Source: Nilaparvata lugens
Taxonomy: Eukaryota > Arthropoda > Insecta > Hemiptera > Delphacidae
Reading direction: 5' to 3'
DNA length: 64,000 bases
NCBI RefSeq assembly: GCF_014356525.2
Contig: NC_052514.1
Span: 375,018 to 439,017 of the forward strand
Positions 1 through 10,544 of this stretch are shown one piece after another. The number at the start of each line of letters is the position of its first letter. Within the stretch, counting starts at the first letter, position 1. The notes under the pieces were generated by a model that saw only the letters and a program-made list of their open reading frames with translations, did not search any database and had not been told where the DNA came from. The translations under genes and the position numbers were made by a program.

Positions 1-320
1 GATGTAATAACATCGGTAGATAAAACTAGTACCTAGTTCTGTGAACAGTAGACCTCGCGCTCAGTAAGTTTACATTGACCTGTTGTTATGTTTTCTCAAA
101 AAGTAATAAATAATTTATCAATTTAAAATGTCTAGAAAAATTCCGAAATAAACATAGAGCTTTCTGTCCTATCGTACCGTGACGTGTCGTCCCAGAATGT
201 GAGTGTGAGCGCTGTTATCAGGTCTGGCTGCAACTGTCTACAACGTTGATGGAAAGATACATTTTCAAGGTGTTCGATGTTTTTGAACGGGTAGTATTAT
301 AGTCCACTAGACAGCTGATC
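1..320 (-). repeat. Interspersed repeat family R, outer half
   Basis: This stretch is the reverse complement of 42620-42970, with related right ends at 30300-30360 and 35400-35488. On the other strand all copies end in a short block around CTACTGTTCACAGAACTACTAG. The other half of this copy is at 1025-1270 and 1462-1492, so the copy was split by later insertions. No protein is encoded. The class is uncertain; a non-autonomous Helitron or another MITE would fit. Confidence 0.6.
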
Positions 321-790
321 TATCTATATATAAAAGTGAAATGGCACTCACTCACTGACTGACTGACTGACTCACTCACTCACTCACTCACTCACTCGCA
401 GAACTAAAAATCTACCGGACCAAAAACGTTCAAATTTGGTAGGTATGTTCAGTTGGCCCTTTAGAGGCGCACTAAGAAATCTTTTGGCAATATTTTAACT
501 CTAAGGGTTGTTTTTAAAGGTTTAAAGTTTGTCTTTTAGCATGTATATTCTTCTTCTCCCAATCTCTTAATTATAATTGAAATTTCCATATCATATGTTA
601 CTATAGAACTATAATCTAGATAGAGTACCTCTTCGAAACAGTTGTTAACTGGCAACTAAATTAATAATTTTGTCAGGTTGGCATTAAGTTGAGTTGACTT
701 TGTTAGGTTGGCATCAAGTTGAAGATTTAAATGCATTTATCGCGGAGAAATTGATTAGGCACTGCTCCTTCAATCCTGGGAATATTATAT
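321..790. repeat. Insertion with GACT/CACT microsatellite
   Basis: This piece separates the two halves of the family R copy. It begins with a TA-rich start followed by a tetranucleotide run (CACT and GACT units, about 345-397), then AT-rich sequence with no coding potential. Its layout resembles the 5' end of insect Helitrons, but I could not define a 3' end. Confidence 0.4.
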
Positions 791-792
791 TA

Positions 793-1015
793 CTAGCCGT
801 CAGGCTTGCTTCGCTCGCCATATCCGTTTAGCCAGACGTTTAGTCTGGACCCCCGACTGGATTGTCCTAACATATGATAAAACGCTCAAATTAAAAATGC
901 AGGCGAGCGAAGCGAGCCTGCTGATCTTATTTTTTTGGACGATCCAGTCGGGGGTCCAGGGGGCGGAGCCCCCTGGCTAGACGGATATGGCGAGCGAAGC
1001 GAGCCTGACGGCTAG
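793..1015. mobile_element. Palindromic MITE (CTAGCCGTCAGGC arms)
   Basis: Inverted arms of about 35 bp at 793-830 and 978-1015 start with CTAGCCGTCAGGC and contain the block GCTTCGCTCGCCATATCCG. A second inner pair around CCGACTGGAT / ATCCAGTCGG makes the whole unit a foldback. No coding capacity. Confidence 0.65.
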
Positions 1016-1024
1016 TGATGAATA

Positions 1025-1271
1025 TATTCTAAATTCAAATTCAAATTAAGTCTGATATCTACGGTAATATTGGCGTTCGAAGGAGACTTCTTTTCCTTTA
1101 GTATTTCCCTTAAAATGCAAAATTTCAAAAAACCGTATGTATACGTCGACGCGAAATTCAAAAAGGAACATACCTGTCAAATTTCATGAAAATCTATTGA
1201 TGCGTTTCGCTGTAAATGCGGAACATAAATATAAACATAAAGAGAAATGCAAAACCGTCGACTTGAATCTT
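1025..1271 (-). repeat. Interspersed repeat family R, inner half
   Basis: Reverse complement of the left part of the copies at 29685, 34779 and 42345, including the segments around TTTCATGAAATTTGACAGG and CGTCGACG. It continues after the MITE at 1272 as a short end containing CTTCGCTCGGTCAA (1462-1492). The family copy is therefore interrupted at least twice. Confidence 0.6.
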
Positions 1272-1461
1272 AAGCTGGGTTTACACCAAAGTTATTAACA
1301 AAATGTTAATAACTTAATCCTTAAAGATTCTATTGGATTGAACGGAACTTGACAAACACATATGTTCATCATGTGTATGATAAGTTATGTTCAATCTAAT
1401 AGAATCTATAAGGATTAAGTTATTAACATTTTGTTAATAACTTTGGTGTAAACGCAGCTTT
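1272..1461. mobile_element. Palindromic MITE, about 190 bp
   Basis: Near-perfect inverted arms of about 85 bp, with ends around TTTACACCAAAGTTATTAAC and its complement, and a centre at an ACATATGTTCATCATGTGTA-like palindrome. Parts of the same element recur at 29633-29660 and 30360-30495, on either side of a family R copy. No protein. Confidence 0.75.
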
Positions 1462-1575
1462 AGACCTCACTTCGCTCGGTCAATAATAAGGTAGTCCTTG
1501 GTCTTCCAAATTTGGGTGATGACTTAGTCCAAGATATCTTCTTATGCTAACTTTTCTCTATGTTTGTGGTTGCAG

Positions 1576-1775
1576 CGACTCATCAAGCGACAGCAGCGAC
1601 GCAGATAGCGACGCTTCGGGCGACGAGTCGCGCGACTCGAAAGACGCGACTGCAGCCGCGGGAGGTGCGGCGACCAACGGCGAGACGCACTGCAAGATGT
1701 GCGGCGGCGACAAGACGCGCAACAAACAGGACAACCCCGAAGTGCTCATCAACTGCGCTCAGTGCACGAAAAGCA
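1576..1775 (+). CDS. e(y)3: SAYP/PHF10-like PHD protein, exon with first PHD half
   Basis: The exon follows a TTGCAG acceptor and starts in phase 2. It encodes an acidic Ser/Asp-rich stretch, then Cys-x2-Cys and Cys-x2-Cys pairs (CKMC...CAQC) of a PHD finger. SAYP/PHF10 proteins are subunits of PBAP/PBAF SWI/SNF chromatin remodellers that read histone tails and act in transcription. The likely donor is the GT at 1776, leaving phase 1 so that a Ser codon is completed downstream, as in PHF10 where Gly-His-Pro follows. The exon that should carry that Gly-His-Pro and Trp-x-Cys segment was not found between here and 16013. The gene's 5' end lies left of the window. Family assignment rests on the downstream exons and on memory of the family. 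Confidence 0.7.
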
Positions 1776-3193
1776 GTCAGTTGCTACCTTTCAATCACCG
1801 TCTTCCCACCGTCCTATTGAGTAATATTAGTAATGTAAGGACCCCGGTCAAGGTCACCAACTCTTCCTCGCTCTCAAAACTGCTTGGGGCGTCACCGTCG
1901 TCCGCCAAACGTATCAAAACCGAGAACGGCGGGGCCGATACACCCAAATCTGGCGGTTTCAGAGGGAATAACGGGTCGGATTCCACCCCAAAACCTGGTT
2001 TAGTTAGAGGGAAAACTGAGGTTAGCGGAATGGATCCTTCCTTGCCGAAACCTGGCGTAGCTCGAGTTCTGGGAACACAGATGGCCAGGGTTCAGGGGAA
2101 ACTTCAGGAAGTACAAGGTGTGAAAGTTTTGGGTTCCCAGAGAGTTGGCTTTTTGGGGAAAACCCAGGGAACTTCCAGGGTTGGTACACAGGTTGTGAAA
2201 CCTGTGGGAACTTCTGGTTTGGGGACACAAATAGTGAAACCTGTGCGAACACAAATTGTAAAATCCGTGGGGACGTCTGGTGTGGGAACACAAATTGTAG
2301 AACCCCAGGGACCGACTGTCTTGGGAACACAAATAGTGAAACCGCAGGAGGTACCTAGTACAAACGTTTTGGGGACGCATATTTTGAAACCCCAGGAAGA
2401 GTCACAAACCCAGTCAGGTAGTAATACAGTAGGAAGCCAGATGGTAAAACCCCAGGAAGAAACAGGTATCAACGAACAAATCACCCAGGAAAGTAGCCAA
2501 AGTATTAATGTTCTGGGGACCCCGGTTGAGAAACCACAAGAAGTAACAAATATGGACGTTCAGGGTGTTGGAAATGAAGTCCTGAAAACTGAAGAGATGT
2601 CCGAAGTTTTGGGGACCAATGGTGCAAAACCTGAGGAACACTCAAGTGGTGAAGCTCAAGGGTTGATTGTTGATGAACTGAGTAGTGATGCTCAAGAAAT
2701 TAGAAAACCGGACGAGGCTGAAACTGTTGAGGCGATTCAAAGTATTCTAGGGGAATCACAGGGTGTTGTAAGTCAAGATGTGGAAAGTATGGAGGTTGAT
2801 GAAAGTGAGGCACAGAGTGATGAGGCTCAGGAAAGTCAAAAAGTTGAGGAAAGTGAAATGGTTGTAGATCAGGAAACACCGAGTGTTGATCAGGGAAGTC
2901 AGAATGTTGAAACTCAGGAAACATCCAGTGGCAAAGTCCAGGAAACTGATGAAAATCCAAGTATTGATAACCAGAGGGTTGACGTTGAAGAAACCCTGGC
3001 TGTTAAGGTTGATGAGACACAGAATATTGAAGTTCAAGGATCTCAGAATGTTGATTCTCAGCAGACTAAGCCGTTGTCTGAACAGATTGTAAGTAGCGAA
3101 AGTGATACACTGCAGTCAAATACTGTTAGCTCCGGCAGTACTGTCGATTCAGTTGATGGAGTGGATACAGTCAGTAGTACAGTTGAAAATTAA
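1776..3193 (+). CDS. In-frame extension of the PHD exon, repeat-rich C-terminus (possible alternative last exon)
   Basis: If the donor at 1776 is not used, the frame of the PHD exon stays open for about 470 more codons to a TAA at 3191. The predicted protein is strongly biased (Gln, Glu, Val, Ser, Thr). Residues roughly 160-300 of the full frame contain about ten imperfect copies of a Val-Leu-Gly-Thr-Gln-Ile-Val-Lys-Pro-Gln-Glu-like unit; the rest is acidic. It has no membrane segment or known domain. GC content and codon use are much higher than in the flanking intron. AATAAA follows at 3375. Most likely this is a composite terminal exon producing a short isoform that lacks the C-terminal PHD fingers. 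Alternatives are a retained intron or a fused repeat. Confidence 0.55.
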
Positions 3194-4192
3194 ACAGTAA
3201 AGATTTTTTGTAAGTTTGGGAATAATCAGGTATTGTCTTTATAGATGTATAGATGCAGATTGGCCTGCAATTTGAGTATTCCGTTCCATTTTTCTATTAT
3301 TAATTAGGTGTATTTCTTGTCAAACTGTGGTCTCATTCTATAGAAGTGGGAGATGATTCTCTAAATTATCTAGGAATAAATAATTAATTATCTGAGGAAT
3401 ATAATTTACTGGAGGAATCCATTTATCAACGAGCTTGAATTCTCTTGTTAGGGTGCTACTGCTTTGTAATTACTGTTGTCAAGTAATATTGGTCCCTACT
3501 AAAATATTCACAGTAATATTGAATTCAGTTTAAAATTAATCAATTATTGAGTCAATTTAAAAATAAATTCGCATAAAACTAATTCATTGATACGCGTATA
3601 TTTAACAAGTAGCAGATATTATTTGATAAAGAGCTATCATATTATATCGGTTCTCCCAGTTTAGAGTATGAAATTATTTCCGCTAAATCAAGATATGTTT
3701 TTTAAGTTTATAATTATTGCAAGACTAGTAATTTAATCACTATTAGATGTAGATGTAGGTAAATTTGAAATAATATTGTCAATGTTTTGTAGTCACTACT
3801 ATGATTATCCTAAAACAAATTAATATAATGTTGGTTAAGATTGATCCATTGAATCAATTATGAATAAAGGGTATTTTTCAATATAATATTACAGAAATAA
3901 CACGTTATAATAATTATAATATTGTAAAACGCAAGGAAGTTTCCGTATTACTCGGCCTAATATGTTGTTAACTAACAACTAACGAGATTTGAACTTTACA
4001 TGCGTCAATTTGCTTTTTTAATATGAAAAAGCCTAGAATTTCTATAATAGATGGAGTTACTCGATCAATCAGTTGATTCAATTTCAACGACTTCAAAAAA
4101 TGCGTTTTTTAAAACTGTAGAAAAGATAGATCACGCTGTAGGTTATCATATTTAACTATGTAACAGATTAGGTATATTGTTAAACTTAACGT
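3194..4192 (+). other. AT-rich region, possible 3' UTR of the short isoform
   Basis: No coding frame and no recognisable repeat. AATAAA occurs at 3375-3380 and again near 3561 and 3864, so polyadenylation of a transcript ending at 3193 is possible here. Confidence 0.35.
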
Positions 4193-4352
4193 CTGAGTGC
4201 CGGTTGCACAAAAGCCGGTTAAATTGTAATCGGGATTAATTCTACGAGAACCAATCAGTGAAGCCGTCTTATCAAAAAGGCCTTCTCTGATTGGTTCTCG
4301 TGAAATTAATCACGGTTAAATTTCAAGCGGCTTTCGTGCAACCGGGTCTGAG
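4193..4352. mobile_element. Palindromic MITE (CCGGTTGCACAAAAG family)
   Basis: About 160-bp foldback with arms CCGGTTGCACAAAAGCCG... and ...CGGCTTTCGTGCAACCGG and inner arms around GAGAACCAATCAG. Other copies, mostly split by insertions, are at 7483-7850, 10447-10545, 39440-39510 and 62585-63590. Confidence 0.75.
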
Positions 4353-6532
4353 AAGATTTTAAGCTGAACGTCTTGAAATATAAATAATATTGATCACATT
4401 CAGCTATGATTTATAGGAGAGAATGAATTATTGGAGATTTTAGGCAAATGTTTACCAAGTTGAACATTGTCTTGCAGTCTAAAAAACCTACTAAATACGT
4501 TTTTAATCCGAATTTATTTTTCACAGAGGTAACTTTTCTAAAGATATTTTTGTAATGTAAAACGGTAAATTTAGCAGACATAAACTATTCGAATATGTTT
4601 ACAACGTATCTTTACAACTTCCTCAACGAAAATTGATGTTAAATCATAACGTTATCATAACTTTAGCTCTATCGGTGGTGTTAAAAGTTGAGTAAATTAT
4701 TGGTGTTGATTCCGTATTGAATGTAATAAGTAAACATATAACTTATAATCGTTCCAAGTTGGTATATCAATGTGTGTTTCAAAATATTGAATGTGGAGTT
4801 TTCATCGTGCATCAATGTTGTAGATAAGCATTTGTATAACTACTGCTAAATTTTCAGCTCTTTGATTATTATCTCTGGGTATATTTTTTATTCATATTGA
4901 TGAAACTTTAAAATTACAACCAGAAGGTAGAACTTAATCTATTTGGGTATGTTTCACCATTGACAAACAAGCAATAATTATGTTTGATGTATTCTATAAA
5001 TTTGAAACTAATCAACTTTCATATGGTAAGATTTTTAGGTATCACCTATGTTCACAAACATTCATATTGTGAGATATTGTAATACTAATTCATTACTATC
5101 TGAATACTGTAATTTCCTCCAAAAATTAGTGAAAAGTTTGTGAATATCATAAGAATATTTATTTGATGCAATCTATGATCACATTGTTCATAAGAGAAGA
5201 GTATTGTACTTGCCTAGTCCTCTAAATATTCTTGATCTATTATTTTCTTTACGAACGTTGACTTGTATGAAAAGATGGCCTCCCATTTTCCTTCGTGATC
5301 TATTATAATTGCATAGTTTTCATGTATATTACCTAGTGATCTGGTTATCAATGTTGTTAGTGAATTATGTATTGTAAATAATTTTCTATTCCGATTCAAA
5401 AATACTTTTCAAAACTAATATATCAAAAAATATTTATCTCATATAATGATAACAATCATGTTCACTTTCTTGTCAGAACCAAAAACAAAATGCATTCTAA
5501 TAATTTACCTTCATTTGTGAACATCTAAAGAATGTATTTATCTCAGTTTAGTACTTGCTCTTATGTAAAAAGAATGAATTTTTTTGTTTACATTTTATAT
5601 TTCAGAATGCTGTATGGGTGTTAGTGAATGAGAGATTTATTTTTGTTCTTCCAACTCAATTATGAAAATGATTGGAAATTATGTTCCCAGTTTTCAGTAT
5701 TATTCAATATTTTGTACTTATCAAGGATTTGGCTCTATTATGAAAGAGGTTTAGGAAAAATTTGGTATAGTTTGAATGGTGGAATGAAAAATATCGGTTG
5801 GAAGATTTCTTCAGGTTTTTCTTCAGGTTTAATCAATTATTAATATTCAGTTAGCTGTTTCAATCATCCCTATGTAATATCAGATTTACCATAATTATTA
5901 TATTTACTCAAAGTATGTGGGTTATCGTATACGATTTTTCATATAATTTTTGGGATTCATACCATCATGTCTGTATACTGATTCCTAATCTATAAATTGA
6001 CAATGAAGTCTCAGAAAAATATCCTCTGTTTAAAATTCAAAACCTACAAAATACCAAGAGGTTTATAATTTTTATAATGGGAGAAATTTATCCTTCGATT
6101 TGGTTGGTTTTATGAGATGTTATACAGCTATCGAACTAGATTAAGAGATGTTCGAAATGTTTCTATTAATAAAATTATTTTTTATATTTGTGAATTTTGT
6201 TTTTCATTCATAAACACAACCATATCCTTGTCTCGTCCATTCACTTACACCCATATAAGTGTTTCAAGTATCAGGATATTTTTGCAAAATAATAGCAAAA
6301 GCGAAAAAGTTTCAACTCGATTCATACAAAATGCAATCATTACACTGTCGTAAAATTGGTTTTCCAGCATAATTATTTATAGTTTTCACATATTTCTTTT
6401 ATTCTTAAGCATATAGAATATGTGAACACTATAAGTTTAATACTTTCTTGTCAAGTATCTCAAATATGAAATAAAAGGAAAATTGTCAGTTTCACATCGT
6501 TTATTTGATCCAAATTTAAGTTTCAATGCACT
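4353..6532. other. AT-rich intron with no recognised feature
   Basis: Both strands carry only short, low-complexity reading frames (for example 5214-5399 - and 6117-6353 +) with no domain, no conserved motif and base composition like the surroundings. I see no exon. Confidence 0.5.
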
Positions 6533-7030
6533 AAGGCTGTGCACACACCGATTAGTCAAGACAAGACAAGACATGATCAGACACGTTTAGTCACAATACT
6601 TCACATTGTTGCTTATGGCGCATCTCACACTGATTAGTCATTGTAATTAGACATGGCTCCATAAGCAACTATATCCCTCCATAAGGCTGGGCACACACCG
6701 ATTAGTCAAGACATGACATGATCAGACACGTTTAGTCACAATACTTCACATTGTTGCTTATGGCGCATCTCACACTGATTAGTCATTGCAATTAGACATG
6801 ACTCCATAAGCAACTATATCCCTCCATAAGGCTAGGCACACACCAGTTAGTCAAGACAAGACATGATCAGACACGTTCAGTCACAATACTTCACATAGTT
6901 GCTTATGACGCAACACACACTGATTAGTCATTGTAATCAGACATGTCTTCATAAGCAACTATGTGAAGTATTGTGACTGAACGTGTCTGATCATGTCTTG
7001 TCTTGACTAACTGGTCTGTGCCCAGCCTAA
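6533..7030. repeat. Tandem and inverted array of a 150-bp MITE
   Basis: Three direct units of about 148-150 bp start near 6533, 6683 and 6830, each opening with a block like GCACACACCGATTAGTCAAG and containing CATTGTTGCTTATGGCGCAT. The last unit is followed by its own terminal sequence in inverted orientation (6955-7028). One element seems to have duplicated its body in tandem between a single pair of ends. Confidence 0.7.
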
Positions 7031-7482
7031 GGGATCATCACAAAAAAGACCACTGAAAATGGCTTTATACATTGAAACTTGAGTTTGCTTCAAATAAATT
7101 ATCTGGAACTGACAATATCGCTTCTATTACACCGTTATATTATTGAGAAATTCCTCAATATCTCTGTTCATAGTGTAAATTTTATTCTCAAAGAGTTGAC
7201 ATCACTTTCCTTATTAATTCCATGAATTCTTGTCAAATATTAGAATAATTGAATTTTATCATAAGGCAAGCTACTAAAATGAGCATTTCCTTCAGTATTC
7301 TTGGTCAATCAAAGTTGAATAATTCACTTAACTATTAACCAACCCACAAACATAATTCAAACTCATCATTTTTTTTTTGCCTACTTGAAACTCTCGTTCC
7401 TTCCTGATCCTAGAAGTCTGAAATGATGTTAGTCTCATATTAATAGAAAGAATAGAATGTCTTTAACTAACTTACATCTGGT
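7031..7482. other. Intron, no feature recognised
   Basis: AT-rich unique-looking sequence between two MITEs. No open frame, splice-flanked coding block or repeat is apparent. Confidence 0.4.
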
Positions 7483-7852
7483 TGCACAAACGTCTGTTAA
7501 CTTTTATTATTGACTAGCAGGTAACCCGTGCCCCGCAAGGGCCTATTTTAAAACTTGACAAACTGAAAACTTGACAGAGTGGAATCTTGGAAAGCTTGAA
7601 CCATAACCATCCTCGGTTGGTTAAGAATCTATATTCAAAATTTCAAGTTAATCAGTCCAGTAGTTCAGACGTGATGATGCATCAAACATAATTTTTCTAT
7701 CCCGTACGTGTATAGATCTAAGCCAGTTCTTTCCTTTATTATAGTATAGATTAAATGCCACAAGAACCAAGCAGAAAAGCCTTCTCTGATTGATTCTCGT
7801 GGTATTTAATCATGATTAAAATTTAACAGGCTTTTGTGCAACCGGGCCCTGG
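7483..7852. mobile_element. CCGGTTGCACAAAAG-family MITE split by a Helitron
   Basis: The left end (7483-7513) and right end (7751-7852, ending in GTGCAACCGGGCC) match the arms of the element at 4193-4352. The middle is replaced by the insertion at 7514-7750, which therefore came later. Confidence 0.65.
7514..7750 (-). mobile_element. Non-autonomous Helitron
   Basis: Read on the - strand it begins with TCTATACTATAATAAAGG and ends with CTAG. A GCCC/GGGC stem-loop sits just before the end (around 7528-7540). The flanking bases are A on the left and T on the right, the usual Helitron target. No Rep/helicase is encoded. Related copies: 20511-20736 and 10106-10445. Confidence 0.7.
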
Positions 7853-8526
7853 AATAGAAAGGAAACAAACATGTCGAGAAAACTGCATGGTGCTGAGCTA
7901 TTAATCAACGAAGGATTATAGTGGGGGAAGTTTGGAAGACAATTTTTGACCCCGTAGTTCTCTTTAGGGTAGTAGGGAGGTAAAACATATCAAAATTCTC
8001 CACCCCTAATCCTGTGCTAAGGGGGTAGGGGTGGTTCAAAGGTACACTTTTTTGGTTTCTCGCATATAACTCCTATGCATTTCATACATGACTATTCTAT
8101 CCAATTAGAAGCTAACGTTATCCCCTGTGATATTTTTTATGAAATATCGAATATTCTTTCATAGTTTTTGAGATACCGCTCTTGAAAGTGAGACATTTTT
8201 GAAAAAAAAAAACATGTTTGCTCCCAATTTTATGCTATTTTTGCTCATAACTTTTTAAAAATTGATGGAAAAAATCCATACTGATTATGAGCTACAAGAG
8301 CAAAAAATTCTCTTCAATTTGATGTATGATTTTACAAGCTAGGTACGAATTCTCCTTCGACTGTTGCAGCAGTTTTAGTGTTGAGTGTGAAATTTACAAT
8401 TTTGTTAAATAAAAAGACTAAGAATTGTCAAAAACCACAGATTTTATTGATAGTTAGAAAGACCGGTTTCGGGTTACACCATTGTCAATCTCTGATAAAC
8501 TAAAACTAAATACAAGAGCAGCAGAA
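7853..8526. repeat. Repeat block, first copy (partner 10545-11220)
   Basis: Directly repeated at 10545-11220 with scattered differences, including the segment around GTAGGGGTGG and the Penelope-type terminal segment with CCGGTTTCGG near 8460. The right third (about 8411-8526) matches the terminus of the Penelope-like element at 37474. No coding capacity. Confidence 0.65.
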
Positions 8527-9002
8527 TAAAATTTATACTAGTAGGCGAGTAATGTTATTGGTCAAGGGCATGAACACCTGCCATTGGCTGGGCCAGCCAA
8601 ATCTACAATTTTGATACAATAGACCATTGAAATTGACAAAGAATTGGAGGGAATGCTTTCAACACAATTTTTGACTTCGCAGCTTTGTTGTGTCACAAAG
8701 TAAAATTGTGACAGGAAAATATTGCTAAATAATTAATAATATTAAAGAAAGACGCTCGGCTATCAGCAAAGCTAGCTGACCGCGGAGATAAGGAGGGTAC
8801 CGTTGGCGCACCATCTTCCGCGCATCGAGACGATTCTTACCGCCTCTGGCGGCGGCGAAACTCCATCCCCTCTACTTTGGGAGAGTATATAAACCCCGGA
8901 CGAGCCCCAGACCACAGCATTCCGCTCCCAACCTTCCTCTCCTGTACAGCGGCCCGTTGGCTGCCGTACGTCCCTGACCTCCTGTCCTTGTACAGAGGCC
9001 CG
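8527..9002 (+). repeat. 476-bp tandem duplication, copy 1, with TATA-box promoter-like segment
   Basis: Identical by eye to 9003-9478. The unit runs from AT-rich Penelope-like terminal sequence through a CG-rich part to TATATAAA at 8887. About 30 bases further lies a CACAGCATTCC initiator-like site, followed by the first GC-rich 44-bp repeat units. The TATA plus initiator spacing resembles the promoter of an LTR or other retroelement. That function is inference. Confidence 0.7.
8886..8893 (+). promoter_or_regulatory. TATA box, copy 1
   Basis: TATATAAA lies in a GC-rich context, with an initiator-like CACAGCATTCC about 30 bp downstream. This is the normal spacing of an RNA polymerase II core promoter. 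The transcript would run into the minisatellite. Confidence 0.5.
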
Positions 9003-9478
9003 TAAAATTTATACTAGTAGGCGAGTAATGTTATTGGTCAAGGGCATGAACACCTGCCATTGGCTGGGCCAGCCAAATCTACAATTTTGATACAATAGAC
9101 CATTGAAATTGACAAAGAATTGGAGGGAATGCTTTCAACACAATTTTTGACTTCGCAGCTTTGTTGTGTCACAAAGTAAAATTGTGACAGGAAAATATTG
9201 CTAAATAATTAATAATATTAAAGAAAGACGCTCGGCTATCAGCAAAGCTAGCTGACCGCGGAGATAAGGAGGGTACCGTTGGCGCACCATCTTCCGCGCA
9301 TCGAGACGATTCTTACCGCCTCTGGCGGCGGCGAAACTCCATCCCCTCTACTTTGGGAGAGTATATAAACCCCGGACGAGCCCCAGACCACAGCATTCCG
9401 CTCCCAACCTTCCTCTCCTGTACAGCGGCCCGTTGGCTGCCGTACGTCCCTGACCTCCTGTCCTTGTACAGAGGCCCG
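9003..9478 (+). repeat. 476-bp tandem duplication, copy 2
   Basis: Exact repeat of 8527-9002 as far as I can read, including its own TATATAAA at 9363-9369. The absence of visible differences means a very recent duplication or an assembly artefact. Confidence 0.7.
9362..9369 (+). promoter_or_regulatory. TATA box, copy 2
   Basis: Second instance of the TATA plus initiator arrangement, inside the duplicated unit and directly upstream of the long minisatellite. Confidence 0.5.
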
Positions 9479-10105
9479 TTGGCTGCCATACGTCCCTGAC
9501 CTCCTGTCCTTGTACAGCGGCCCGTTGGCTGCTGTACGTCCGTAACCTTCTATTCTCCCCAGGGCACAGCGGACCGTCGTCTGCCGTCCCTATCCTTCCA
9601 TCTCCCCAGGGCACAGCGGACCGTCGTCTGCCGTCCCTAACCTTCCATCTCCCAAGGCACAGCGGACCGTCGTCTGCCGTCCCTATCCTTCCATCTCCCC
9701 TGGGCACAGCGGACCGTTGTCTGCCGTCCCTATCCTTCCATCTCCCCAGGGCACAGCGGACCGTTGTCTGCCGTCCCTATCCTTCCATCTCCCCAGGGCA
9801 CAGCGGACCGTTGTCTGCCGTCCCTATCCTTCCATCTCCCCAGGGCACAGCGGACCGTCGTCTGCCGTCCCTAACCTTCCATCTCCCCAGGGCACAGCGG
9901 ACCGTCGTCTGCCGTCCCTATCCTTCCATCTCCCCAGAGCACAGCGGACCGTTGTCTGCCGTCCCTATCCTTCCACCTCCCCAGGGCACAGCGGACCGTC
10001 GTCTGCCATCCCTAACCTTCCATCTCTCTAGGGCACAGCGGACCGTCGTCTGCCGTCCCTATCCTTCCATCTCCCCAGGGCACAGCGGACCGTTGTCTGC
10101 CGTGA

Positions 10106-10445
10106 AATAGGCCTATGACCATCCTCGGTTAATTAAGAATCTATAAGCAAAATTTCAAGTTAATCAGTTGAGTAGTTCAGACGTGATGATGCATCAAACA
10201 TCATTTTTCTATCCCGTACGTGTATAAGCACTACCTCCGTAAACAAAGCCATAGTGCATTCGTGTGACGTCAGCACAGGTAGGGCTCCTACACCAATAAA
10301 AATTCATTGATTTCAGCTGTTCTATATCAGCTAGTGGTTTTCATTGGTGTAGGAGCCCTACCTGTGCTGACGTCACACGAATGCACTACGGCTTTGTTTA
10401 CGGAGTTAGTGGTATAAGCCAGTTCTTTCCTTTATTATAATATAG
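10106..10445 (-). mobile_element. Helitron remnant, 5' part, interrupted by a hairpin MITE
   Basis: Sequence after the minisatellite matches the 5' half (on the - strand) of the Helitron at 7514-7750, up to the TCTATA end. A palindromic insertion sits at 10229-10413. The Helitron 3' end is missing, replaced by the minisatellite. Confidence 0.55.
10229..10413. mobile_element. Hairpin MITE with CRE-like palindrome
   Basis: Inverted arms of about 70 bp (ends CACTACCTCCGTAAACAAAG / CTTTGTTTACGGAGTTAGTG). Each arm contains TGACGTCA, the classical CREB/ATF site. The central loop of about 45 bp holds TATATCAGCTAG. No protein. Confidence 0.7.
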
Positions 10446-10544
10446 ATTAAATGCCACAAGAACCTAGCAGAAAGTCCTACTCTGATTGATTCTCTTGAAA
10501 TTTAATCATGATTAAAATTTAACAGGCTTTTGTGCAACCGGGCA

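Larger units (their letters stand above)
8925..10105. repeat. GC-rich 44/47-bp minisatellite
   Basis: Units of about 44 bp (core CAGCGGCCCGTTGGCTGC) change near 9540 into about twelve units of 47 bp with the core GCACAGCGGACCGTCGTCTG. Variants differ by single bases such as CGTCGTC/CGTTGTC. Long open frames exist in several phases on both strands only because the unit lacks stops. I do not call these genes. A shorter array of the same unit is at 13300-13480. Confidence 0.8.

Noticed and set aside
2000..3037. Several 75-126-codon frames on the - strand opposite 1576-3193
   Set aside because: They are shadows of the biased + strand frame: their composition mirrors its repeats and they have no splice signals or domains.
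5214..6353. Small frames 5214-5399 (-), 5628-5843 (+), 6117-6353 (+)
   Set aside because: AT-rich, low-complexity peptides with no homology signal, no context, and a length expected by chance in 30 percent GC DNA.
9348..10110. Open frames of 99-119 codons on both strands across the GC-rich minisatellite
   Set aside because: The unit has no stop in several phases, so frames are long on both strands. The proteins are pure unit repeats, and the same occurs at 13121-13662.
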